Shown: piece by piece, positions 1-6,890 of the stretch
Layout of the letters: each line of letters opens with the position of its first letter
Position numbering within the stretch: the stretch's first letter is position 1
NCBI RefSeq assembly: GCF_946479885.1
Contig: NZ_CAMLHM010000049.1
Span: 1 to 29,065 of the forward strand
DNA: 29,065 nucleotides
Direction: 5' to 3'
Source of the DNA: an uncultured Devosia sp.
GTDB lineage: Bacteria; Pseudomonadota; Alphaproteobacteria; Rhizobiales; Devosiaceae
Notes under the pieces: model-generated
Seen by the model: only the letters and a program-made list of their open reading frames with translations
What the model was told of the DNA's origin: nothing
Databases searched by the model: none
Translations under genes and position numbers: made by a program

Positions 1-61
1 CCCCCCCAGTTTCGCTACGGCCTTCGGCCTAGCTGCACTACCCTCCCCGCGAGGGGGAGGG
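1..61. repeat. Right half of interspersed palindromic repeat, family 1 (copy A, cut by window edge)
   Basis: Positions 1-61 match the right half of the copy at 27745-27872. Both carry the inner hairpin GGCCTTCGGCC and then the terminal palindromic arm CCCTCCCC...GGGGGAGGG (41-61). The rest of the element lies outside the window. It sits directly 3' of dctD, whose stop is at 76. The flank TGTCGACTG is the reverse complement of the left flank of copy D near 10037. Confidence 0.8.
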
Positions 62-75
62 TGTCGACTGGGAAC

Positions 76-1425
76 TCAGCGCCGCACTCCCAGCCTTGCC
101 ATCTTCTCGCTCAGTGTCCGTCGCGGCACTTGCAGGGCGTCGACGACGGCGGCGATGGAGTCGTTGTGGCGGGCGAGTTCGGCTTCGATGACGTGGCGCT
201 CATAGGCGGCGAGGCGGTCGGCGAGGCTGGCGGTGGAACTGATGGGCTTGGGCGATTTGGGACCCAGGATCGCGTCGAGCGAGCGGCCGGTGGCGTCGAG
301 GCCGAGCGCGAAGCGGTCGGCGGCGGCCTTGAGCTCGCGGACATTGCCGGGCCAGGTGTGAACCAGCAGCGCATTGATATCGGCCGGATGCAGAGGCGGG
401 GCGGGCCGATTGAAGCGCTGGGCGGCGAGGCCCAGGAAATGATGGAACAGCAGCACGCTGTCCTCGCCGCGATCGCGCAACGGGGCAAGGTGAATGGTCG
501 CCAGATTGAGCCGGTAGTAGAGATCGGCGCGGAAGCGGCCGGCCTCGCTTTCGGCGGCGAGATCGACCTTCGAGGCGGCGACGATGCGGACATCGAGCGG
601 GATCTGCTTGTTGGATCCGACGCGCTCGACCATGCGCTCCTGAATGACGCGGAGCACCTTGGCCTGGGCCAATAACGGCATGGACTCGATCTCGTCGAGC
701 AGGAGCGTGCCGCCATTGGCGAATTCGAACTTGCCGATGCGTTTTTCCCTGGCGGAGGTGAAGGCGCCGGCCTCGTGGCCGAAGAGCTCGGATTCGATCA
801 GCTCGGCGGGAATGGCGGCGCAGTTGACGGCGACGAAGGGGCCCTTGGCGCGCGGCGAGAAATCATGGAGGCAGCGGGCGACCACTTCCTTGCCGGTGCC
901 GGTTTCCCCGAAAATGATGACATCGGTCGGGATAGTGGCGAGTTCCCGAACGGCATGACGCAGGTCTTCCATCACGCGTGACGAACCGACGAGGCGGGTG
1001 GAGAGTTCGGCCTCGCCGCCATCGAGCTTGCGACGCAGCTCGGCGACTTCGCGCTTGAGGCCGGCCTGTTCGGCGGCGCGGCGCAGGGTTTTCACCAGCT
1101 GGTCGGGCACATAGGGCTTTTGCAGGAAATCGAAGGCGCCACCCCGCATGGCGTCGACGGCCATGGGCACGTCGCCATGGCCGGTGATGAGGATGACCTC
1201 GGAGGCCAGCGCGCGCTCGCGCACGGTGCGGAGCAGATCGAGGCCGGACAGGCCGGGCATGCTGATATCGGTGAGGATCACCTGGGGGTGGATATCATCG
1301 AGCATGGCGAGGGCCTCGCCGGCGCTGGAGGCGACATGGGTGGCAAAGCCGGAGAGGCGCAGCCACTGCTCGAGCGCGGTGCGGACCATTTCTTCGTCGT
1401 CGACGATGAGGACGGTGGGGGTCAT
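76..1425 (-). CDS. dctD: DctD-like sigma-54-dependent response regulator
   Basis: NtrC-family activator of 449 aa that should switch on a sigma-54 promoter when phosphorylated by the adjacent DctB-like kinase. Domains seen: receiver (1-120) with acidic pair D9/D10, phospho-acceptor D53 in LTDISMPG, T81 and K103; AAA+ domain with Walker A GETGTGKE (about 173-180) and Walker B LLLDE (about 241-245) followed by ESMP, typical of DctD; C-terminal Fis-type helix-turn-helix ending the protein. The sigma-54 contact loop reads GAFTSA (220-225) instead of the usual GAFTGA. I chose the ATG at 1425 because AAGGA lies 8 nt before it; an in-frame ATG at 1434 is possible but overlaps that site. It lies 14 nt after dctB, so the two are co-transcribed. 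The family is clear; the effector (C4-dicarboxylate or another acid) is not. Confidence 0.9.
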   Translation of the reverse strand: MTPTVLIVDDEEMVRTALEQWLRLSGFATHVASSAGEALAMLDDIHPQVILTDISMPGLSGLDLLRTVRERALASEVILITGHGDVPMAVDAMRGGAFDFLQKPYVPDQLVKTLRRAAEQAGLKREVAELRRKLDGGEAELSTRLVGSSRVMEDLRHAVRELATIPTDVIIFGETGTGKEVVARCLHDFSPRAKGPFVAVNCAAIPAELIESELFGHEAGAFTSAREKRIGKFEFANGGTLLLDEIESMPLLAQAKVLRVIQERMVERVGSNKQIPLDVRIVAASKVDLAAESEAGRFRADLYYRLNLATIHLAPLRDRGEDSVLLFHHFLGLAAQRFNRPAPPLHPADINALLVHTWPGNVRELKAAADRFALGLDATGRSLDAILGPKSPKPISSTASLADRLAAYERHVIEAELARHNDSIAAVVDALQVPRRTLSEKMARLGVRR

Positions 1426-1439
1426 GGGTGTCATCCTTC

Positions 1440-3470
1440 TTACCTCTCCCCTGAGGGGAGAGGTCGGCGCGCAGCGCCGGGTGAGGGGTTCAGACTCTCG
1501 GCTCGAGCCGTGAGGCCTTCACCCCTCACCCCAGCTTTGCCTGGTCGCTGCGCTCCCGGCGACGCTACCCTCTCCCCTGAGGGGCGAGGGGGCGCCGTGA
1601 CGAGCGCTTCGGTCATAGGCAATTCGGCGGATTCCTCATTCATCGCAAGCGGCAAGCGCACCGTGAACGTACTCCCCTGGCCCGGGCGGCTTTCGACCGT
1701 GATAGCGCCGCCGATGTCGCGGATGAGGCCGTAGGAGATGGAGAGGCCCAGGCCCAGGCCGCGGCCGGCTTGCTTGGTGGAGTAGAAGGGGTCGAAGAGA
1801 TTGGCCAATTCGGTGGCCTCGATGCCCGAGCCGGTATCGGCGACGGAAATTTCCACACTCCTGTCGGTCCGGCGCAGGCCGATGGACAGCACCCTGACGG
1901 GGCTCTGTTCCATGGCGTCGGCGGCATTGGCGATGAGGTTGATCAGCACCTGTTCGAGGTGAACGGGATTGCCCGAGACCATCAGCTTGCCGCGATGGCG
2001 GCGATATTCGACGTCGACGCCTGATGCCTTGAGCTTGTGATCGACCAGATCGAGCGCATTGGTGATAACGGAGGCCAGATCGGCCTCCATCTCGACGCGG
2101 GTCTCCTTGCGGGCGAAGGTTTTCAGGTGCCCGGTAAGCGCCGAGAGGCGGTCGACCACCTTGTCCATGGTGGACAGGATCTGGCCGATATCGGCGTCAT
2201 CGTGCTGGGCGGCGACCAGCTTGGCGCTGGCAATGTGGGTGGTGAGAGCGGCGACGGGCTGGCTGACCTCGTGCGCCACGCCGGCCAGGGCCTGGCCGAG
2301 GCTGGCCATCTTGGCGGCCTGCACCAGCCCGTGCTGGGCATCGCGCTCGGCCTTTTCGGCACGGATGCGCTCGGCGATCTCGTCGCGCAGGGCCTGGTTG
2401 GTGACGTGAAGGTCCTCAGTGCGTTCGGCGACGCGCTGTTCGAGACGGTCATGTTCGGCAAGACGCTGGGCGACGATGCGCTGGCGCTGCACCAGCAGCA
2501 GGGCGATCAGCAGCACCGCCGATACGGCGAGGGCAGCGGCGGCGGCCGCTATCCAGGCGGCGCGGAACAGCGGGCCGATCGGGGTGAAGGAGATGAGGCG
2601 CCACTGATGGGTGGGGAGGCGCAGTTCATCGAGGATGACGATGCCCGACGCCTCGGGATCGGGGCCGGCCAACCAGGCAAACTGGGTGCCCCGCGAGGGC
2701 CAGATGTCTGATGCGATCGGGGTGTCGAGCACGGCGGAGGTGCCATAGCGGCGCTGCGCGGCGATCCGCTCGGCGGCGCCGGCCTCGAGCAGAGCGAGCG
2801 GGCGGTAGCGCCAATCGGGGCGGGTGGAGAGAATGGCGACATTGTTGCTGTCGACAATGACGATCAACTCGCCCGAGCGCCACCAATTGGCTTCGATCTC
2901 GCCCAGGTTGACCTTGGTGACGGCGACGCCGAGGGCTCCATCGGGCCCATCGATACGGCGGGCGAGGAAATAGCCGGCGACCCCGGTGACCGTGCCGACG
3001 GCATAGAAGCGGGCATCGCCGTCGCGCATCGCCTCCTCGAAATAGGGGCGATAGGCGAGGTTCTCGCCGACGAAACTGTCATAGGCCCACCAGTTGGAGG
3101 CGGCGACCACGGCGCCCATGGGATCCATGATGAAGAGCTCGCCGGCCCCGGCCGTATCGTTGAGGCGGGAGAGAAAGCCGTTGGCGGCCTCGCGCAGGTC
3201 CGGATCGGCGGGGTCGGCAAGCACGGCGCGAGCCTCGGCGGCCAGGGCGATGGATGAGGGCAGGTAGTGGAAGCGCTCGATGATGGCTTCGAGCGTGCGG
3301 TCGAACAGCGACAGCCGGCGGTCGGCCTGCTGGCCGGCATTGGCAATGGCGCCGCTGAGGGCGATCTCGAAGGCGGCGCCACCGGTCAAAAGCACAATGG
3401 CGATGGCCACGCCCGCCAGGATCAACTGGCGGCGATGCAGCAGGTCGCGAAAGCCGAAACGGGTCGCCAC
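1440..3470 (-). CDS. dctB: DctB-like sensor histidine kinase
   Basis: Membrane sensor kinase of 676 aa, partner of the DctD-like regulator just downstream. Seen: TM1 at about 16-32, a large periplasmic part (about 33-300) of the size and style of the double-PAS/Cache sensor of DctB, TM2 at about 302-327, a coiled coil, the H-box with H400 in AHEVSQPVAAL (HEINQP is usual), an N-box around INLIANAADAM, G1 DTGSGI and G2 GLGLGLS. The GTG at 3470 is preferred: AGGAG lies 5 nt upstream and the membrane anchor follows at once. An upstream open frame to 3701 would read through the intergenic control region. The conserved kinase ends near residue 609; the last ~45 residues are translated from an interspersed palindromic repeat (1443-1590). 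Ligand unknown, presumably a carboxylate given the divergent transporter. Confidence 0.9.
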   Translation of the reverse strand: MATRFGFRDLLHRRQLILAGVAIAIVLLTGGAAFEIALSGAIANAGQQADRRLSLFDRTLEAIIERFHYLPSSIALAAEARAVLADPADPDLREAANGFLSRLNDTAGAGELFIMDPMGAVVAASNWWAYDSFVGENLAYRPYFEEAMRDGDARFYAVGTVTGVAGYFLARRIDGPDGALGVAVTKVNLGEIEANWWRSGELIVIVDSNNVAILSTRPDWRYRPLALLEAGAAERIAAQRRYGTSAVLDTPIASDIWPSRGTQFAWLAGPDPEASGIVILDELRLPTHQWRLISFTPIGPLFRAAWIAAAAAALAVSAVLLIALLLVQRQRIVAQRLAEHDRLEQRVAERTEDLHVTNQALRDEIAERIRAEKAERDAQHGLVQAAKMASLGQALAGVAHEVSQPVAALTTHIASAKLVAAQHDDADIGQILSTMDKVVDRLSALTGHLKTFARKETRVEMEADLASVITNALDLVDHKLKASGVDVEYRRHRGKLMVSGNPVHLEQVLINLIANAADAMEQSPVRVLSIGLRRTDRSVEISVADTGSGIEATELANLFDPFYSTKQAGRGLGLGLSISYGLIRDIGGAITVESRPGQGSTFTVRLPLAMNEESAELPMTEALVTAPPRPSGERVASPGAQRPGKAGVRGEGLTARAESLNPSPGAARRPLPSGER
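1443..1590. repeat. Interspersed palindromic repeat, family 2, inside the 3' end of dctB
   Basis: Bounded by CCTCTCCCCTGAGGGGAGAG (from 1443) and CCCTCTCCCCTGAGGGGCGA (from 1568), each itself a near-perfect palindrome. The interior has a second inverted repeat around GGTGAGGGG...CCCCTCACC with a GGCTCGAGCC core. It is read in frame as the proline/arginine/glycine-rich tail of DctB, and the stop codon (1440-1442) touches its edge. It belongs to the general class of RUP/REP-like elements of Rhizobiales. Confidence 0.8.
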
Positions 3471-3483
3471 ACGATCTCCTTTT

Positions 3484-3530
3484 GGCAAGAAATTGCCAAT
3501 CGACCCGATGGTCGTCGGCAATTTCTTGCC
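3484..3530. promoter_or_regulatory. Tandem dyad operator (candidate DctD upstream activating sites)
   Basis: GGCAAGAAATTGCC (3484-3497) and its exact reverse complement GGCAATTTCTTGCC (3517-3530). Each is itself a dyad GGCAA-N4-TTGCC; the centres are 33 bp apart, about three helical turns. They lie about 120 and 87 bp upstream of the start expected for the sigma-54 promoter at 3583-3600, where NtrC-family activators bind. The first site is 3 nt upstream of the dctB Shine-Dalgarno sequence, so binding could also affect dctBD expression. Confidence 0.7.
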
Positions 3531-3582
3531 CATTGTGCTAACACAGGCTGGCCGACCTGCATATCTGCCTTGCATTTTTGGC

Positions 3583-3600
3583 TTGGCACGCCGTTTGCAA
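3583..3600 (+). promoter_or_regulatory. Sigma-54 (-24/-12) promoter of tctCBA
   Basis: TTGGCACGCCGTTTGCAA matches the sigma-54 consensus TGGCACG-N4-TTGC, with GG (3585-3586) and GC (3597-3598) exactly 10 nt apart. Transcription would start near 3610, giving a leader of about 95 nt before tctC. The divergent DctB/DctD pair and the upstream dyads support the call. Confidence 0.85.
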
Positions 3601-3624
3601 AGAAGGCGGCATGGGTGCGGCGGC

Positions 3625-3668
3625 GCCATCGCAAGATGCGAGGCGGGCCATCGCAAGTTGCGAGGCAG
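3625..3668. repeat. Two 22-bp direct repeats with internal dyads in the tctC leader
   Basis: Adjacent units at 3625-3646 and 3647-3668 differ at only two positions. Each holds a dyad: TCGCAAGATGCGA (about 3629-3641) and TCGCAAGTTGCGA (about 3651-3663). The spacing is 22 bp, two helical turns. They lie between the predicted transcription start and the tctC ribosome binding site, so they could be a repressor operator pair or small leader-RNA hairpins. Confidence 0.6.
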
Positions 3669-3703
3669 GGAGCCGACGCCCTTTGCAATTGGGAGGACCA
3701 ATA

Positions 3704-4684
3704 ATGAAAAAGACCGTACTCACCCTGGCCACTTCAGCCGTGCTGGCTGGCCTCGCCTTTGCGGGCACTGCACTGGCACAGGACTACCCGACCAAGCCGA
3801 TCACCGTGGTGGTGCCGTTCTCGGCCGGCGGCCCGACCGACACGGTGGCGCGCCTGGTTGCCGAAGTGATGAGCCAGGATCTTGGCCAGCAGGTCGTGGT
3901 GCAGAATGTGGGCGGCGCCGGCGGCACGCTGGGTGCCGGCCAGGTCGCGACCGCGCCAAACGACGGCTATACGCTGCTGCTGCACCATATCGGCATGTCG
4001 ACCGCGCCGACGCTGTATCGCAGCCTGCCCTATGATCCGGCCAAGGATTTTGCCCCGATTGGGCTGATCACCTCGGTGCCGATGACGCTGGTGGCCCGCA
4101 AGGACTTCGAGCCGACGACGCTGGCCGAGCTGATGGACTACATCAGGGCCAATGGCGAGAACGTCACCTACGCCCATGCCGGCATCGGCTCGGCGAGCCA
4201 GCTCTGCGGCATGCTGCTGATGGATGCGCTCGATACGCAGATGACCACGGTTCCCTATCAGGGCGCCGGCCCGGCCATGACCGACATTATCGGTGGCCAG
4301 ATCGACATGATCTGCGACCAGACGACCAATACGACCAGCCAGATCAAGGCCGGCGAAGTGAAGGCCTATGCGGTGACCTCCCTGAACCGCCTCGAGGCCC
4401 TGCCTGACCTGCCGACCACCAAGGAAGGCGGCCTGGCGCTCGAAATCGGCGTGTGGCACGGGCTCTATGCCCCTGCCGGCACCGATGCAGCCATCATCGA
4501 ACGGTTGGAAAAATCGCTGCAGGCGGCCCTGGCCAACGAGACGGTGATCAGCCGCTTTGGCGAACTGGGCACCCATCCGGTGACCGCCGAAGAAGCGACG
4601 CCCGCCGCGCTGGCGCAGACCCTGGCCAGCCAGACCGAACTGTGGCGCGCGGTGATCGAGGCTGCTGGCGTTTACGCTGATTGA
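3704..4684 (+). CDS. tctC: Tripartite tricarboxylate transporter substrate-binding protein (Bug/TctC family)
   Basis: Periplasmic binding receptor of 326 aa that captures a carboxylate and hands it to the TctA/TctB membrane unit. Seen: a Sec signal peptide with basic MKK, hydrophobic core and an ALA cleavage site before QDYPTKPI, and the Bug-family signature VVPFSAGGPTDTVARLV near the mature N-terminus. Length is normal for the family. The ATG at 3704 has GGGAGGA 6 nt upstream; a longer open frame to 3578 would start before the promoter and is rejected. First gene of a tctC-tctB-tctA operon behind a sigma-54 promoter. The Bug family binds many acids, so citrate or another tricarboxylate is only one option. 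Confidence 0.92.
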   Translation: MKKTVLTLATSAVLAGLAFAGTALAQDYPTKPITVVVPFSAGGPTDTVARLVAEVMSQDLGQQVVVQNVGGAGGTLGAGQVATAPNDGYTLLLHHIGMSTAPTLYRSLPYDPAKDFAPIGLITSVPMTLVARKDFEPTTLAELMDYIRANGENVTYAHAGIGSASQLCGMLLMDALDTQMTTVPYQGAGPAMTDIIGGQIDMICDQTTNTTSQIKAGEVKAYAVTSLNRLEALPDLPTTKEGGLALEIGVWHGLYAPAGTDAAIIERLEKSLQAALANETVISRFGELGTHPVTAEEATPAALAQTLASQTELWRAVIEAAGVYAD

Positions 4685-4710
4685 TGCAAGCGGGGTGAGG
4701 TCTCAACAGA

Positions 4711-4792
4711 CCTCACCCTGAGCCCGTCGAAGGGCGAGGTCGTGGCACCATCCAGCCACGCCCTCGTGGTTCGACAGGCTCACCATGAGGGC
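4711..4792. repeat. REP-pair (REPIN-like) hairpin between tctC and tctB
   Basis: Left arm 4711-4739 contains CCCTGAGCCCGTCGAAGGGC; right arm 4760-4792 contains the inverted counterpart TTCGACAGGCTCACCATGAG. Each arm also folds on itself, and CGTGGC...GCCACG (4741-4760) forms the centre. It matches the common CCTGAGCCTGTCGAAGG class of repeat. Placed after the binding-protein gene, it could stabilise the tctC message or reduce read-through. Confidence 0.75.
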
Positions 4793-4828
4793 TACTGGAC
4801 GTAGCTCCACCAGAATGGGGAGGATGCG

Positions 4829-5290
4829 GTGGTTTCGAATTTTTCGACAAAGGATCTCGTGTCGGGCGGCATCTTCGTCCTGGCCGGGGCTTATTTCGCG
4901 CTCGAGGCGCTCAATTACGAGGTGGGGACGGCGTTCCGCATGGGGCCCGGCTTCATGCCGCTGCTGCTGGGCAGTGTGCTGGCCCTGCTGGGGCTGGGCG
5001 TCGCGGCCAGCGGCTGGAACAAACCCGATGCAGATAAACCGCTCGCCCCGTCGTGGCGCGCCATCGTGCTGATCATTGGGGTGGTGGTGTTTTTCGGCGC
5101 CACCATTCGCGGCCTGGGCTTCGTGCCGGTGGTGTTCATCGGCGCCTTTGCGGCGGCTTTGGCCAGCCGGCTCAACTCACCGGTCTTCGCGGCGCTGCTG
5201 GCGGTGACCCTGACGGTGATGTGCACCGTCATCTTCGTTCTCGGCCTGGGCATGAGCGTGCCGCTGGTCGGACCCTGGCTTGGGCAATAG
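4829..5290 (+). CDS. tctB: Tripartite tricarboxylate transporter small membrane subunit TctB
   Basis: Small inner-membrane subunit (153 aa) of the TTT transporter. Four to five hydrophobic segments (about 10-28, 42-62, 78-112, 117-140) and the motif RMGPGFMPLLLG, typical of TctB, are visible. It starts with GTG at 4829, five nt after AGG of the run GGGGAGGA. Nine bases separate its stop from tctA. Sequence in this family is poorly conserved, so size, topology and position between tctC and tctA carry much of the call. Confidence 0.9.
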   Translation: MVSNFSTKDLVSGGIFVLAGAYFALEALNYEVGTAFRMGPGFMPLLLGSVLALLGLGVAASGWNKPDADKPLAPSWRAIVLIIGVVVFFGATIRGLGFVPVVFIGAFAAALASRLNSPVFAALLAVTLTVMCTVIFVLGLGMSVPLVGPWLGQ

Positions 5291-5299
5291 GAGCGGCTC

Positions 5300-6805
5300 A
5301 TGGACATCATTGCTTCGCTGGGCCTGGGCTTTTCGGTCGCCCTCGACCCCATGAATATCCTCTACTGCTTCATCGGCGTGCTGCTGGGCACGCTGGTGGG
5401 CGTGTTGCCCGGCATCGGGCCGACGGCGACCATCGCCATGCTGTTGCCGATCACCTTTTCGCTGTCGCCGGCCGGGGCGCTGATCATGCTCGCCGGCATC
5501 TATTACGGCGCGCAATATGGCGGCTCGACCACAGCGATCCTGATCAACCTGCCGGGCGAAAGTTCATCGGCGGTGACGGCGATCGATGGCTATCAGATGG
5601 CCAAGAAGGGGCGGGCTGGTCCGGCTTTGGCGACGGCGGCCCTGGGCTCGTTCTTTGCCGGCACGGTGGCGACGCTGCTGCTGGCGTTCTTTGCGCCGCC
5701 GCTGGCCCGAGCGGCGCTCAATTTCGGGGCGCCGGAATATTTCGCGCTGATCGTGCTGGGTCTGCTGGTGTCGATCGCCCTGGCGCATGGCTCGATCCTC
5801 AAGGCGCTGGCGATGATCGTGCTCGGGCTGCTGCTGGGCATGGTGGGGCAGGATATCTATACCGGCACGCCGCGCTTCACCTTCGGGATCCGCGAGCTGT
5901 TCTCGGGCCTCAACTTCGTCTCGGTGGCGGTGGGCGTGTTCGGCGTGGCCGAAATCCTGCGCAATCTCGAGGACGAGAAGGGCCGCGACGTGATGGTGAA
6001 AGCCGTCAAGAATCTGTGGCTCACCAAGGACGATTTCAAACGCATTGTCGGGCCGGTGCTGCGCGGCACGGCCTTGGGGTCGCTGCTGGGGATATTGCCG
6101 GGCGGGGGGCATATCCTGTCGTCCTTCGCCTCCTATTCGGCCGAGAAGCGGCTGAGCAAGACGCCTGAAGAGTTCGGGCATGGGGCGATCGAGGGCGTGG
6201 CGGGACCGGAATCAGCCAACAATGCCGCGGCGCAGACCAGCTTCATTCCGCTGCTGACGCTGGGCATTCCGGCCCATCCGGTCATGGCGCTGATGGTGGG
6301 GGCGTTCATCCTCCAGGGCATCACGCCGGGACCCAACGTGATCAACGATCAGCCGGCTCTGTTCTGGGGCATCATCGCCTCGATGTGGATCGGCAATATC
6401 CTCTTGGTCCTGCTCAACCTGCCGCTGATCGGGCTGTGGGTGAAGATGCTGTCCATTCCCTATCGGGCGCTGTTCCCGGCCATCGTGCTGTTTGCCTGCA
6501 TCGGCTGCTTCTCGATCAACCAGAATATCTACGATGTCTTTGCCATCGGCTTCTTCGGGGTGGTTGGCTATATCCTGATCCGCTTCGGCTGCGAGCCGGC
6601 GCCGCTGCTGCTCGGCTTCGTGCTGGGGCCGCTGCTGGAAGAGCATCTGCGGCGGGCGATGATCATCTCGCGCGGCGATCCGACGGTGTTCGTCACAAGG
6701 CCAATCTCGGCGACGCTGCTGGGCCTGGCGCTGCTGGCTGTCATCGTGGCGGTGCTGCCGGGTATCCGGAAGAAGCGCAAAGAGGTGTTTGTGGAAGAGG
6801 ATTGA
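5300..6805 (+). CDS. tctA: Tripartite tricarboxylate transporter large permease TctA
   Basis: Large inner-membrane permease (501 aa, about 12 hydrophobic segments) that carries the substrate using an ion gradient. Family features seen: GVLPGIGPTATIAMLLPITF near the N-terminus, YYGAQYGGSTTAILINLPGE, and in the second half GILPGGGHILSSFASY and EGVAGPESANNAAAQTSFIP, the duplicated glycine/proline-rich loops of TctA. AGGAG lies 6 nt before the ATG. Last gene of the operon, followed by a strong terminator. Confidence 0.95.
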   Translation: MDIIASLGLGFSVALDPMNILYCFIGVLLGTLVGVLPGIGPTATIAMLLPITFSLSPAGALIMLAGIYYGAQYGGSTTAILINLPGESSSAVTAIDGYQMAKKGRAGPALATAALGSFFAGTVATLLLAFFAPPLARAALNFGAPEYFALIVLGLLVSIALAHGSILKALAMIVLGLLLGMVGQDIYTGTPRFTFGIRELFSGLNFVSVAVGVFGVAEILRNLEDEKGRDVMVKAVKNLWLTKDDFKRIVGPVLRGTALGSLLGILPGGGHILSSFASYSAEKRLSKTPEEFGHGAIEGVAGPESANNAAAQTSFIPLLTLGIPAHPVMALMVGAFILQGITPGPNVINDQPALFWGIIASMWIGNILLVLLNLPLIGLWVKMLSIPYRALFPAIVLFACIGCFSINQNIYDVFAIGFFGVVGYILIRFGCEPAPLLLGFVLGPLLEEHLRRAMIISRGDPTVFVTRPISATLLGLALLAVIVAVLPGIRKKRKEVFVEED

Positions 6806-6838
6806 GGGCGTCCCTCCCCTTCGGTTCGACCACGACAT

Positions 6839-6873
6839 CACCCTCGGGCCCAGGCCCGGGGGTGTTTGTTTTT
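6839..6873 (+). terminator. Rho-independent terminator after tctA
   Basis: A 12-bp GC-rich stem (6839-6850 with 6853-6864, one G-T pair, 2-nt loop) is followed directly by TTTGTTTTT (6865-6873). It lies between the convergent ends of tctA and the HerA-like gene. Confidence 0.85.
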
Positions 6874-6890
6874 GGGGTGTAGGAAGAGTG

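Noticed and set aside
3471..3701. N-terminal extension of DctB by 77 codons
   Set aside because: It would read through the operator and sigma-54 region, has no ribosome site, and the GTG at 3470 has a good one.
4741..4760. Second sigma-54 promoter (TGGCACC...) before tctB
   Set aside because: The -12 GC is not at the required 10-nt spacing, and the bases form the centre of the REP hairpin.
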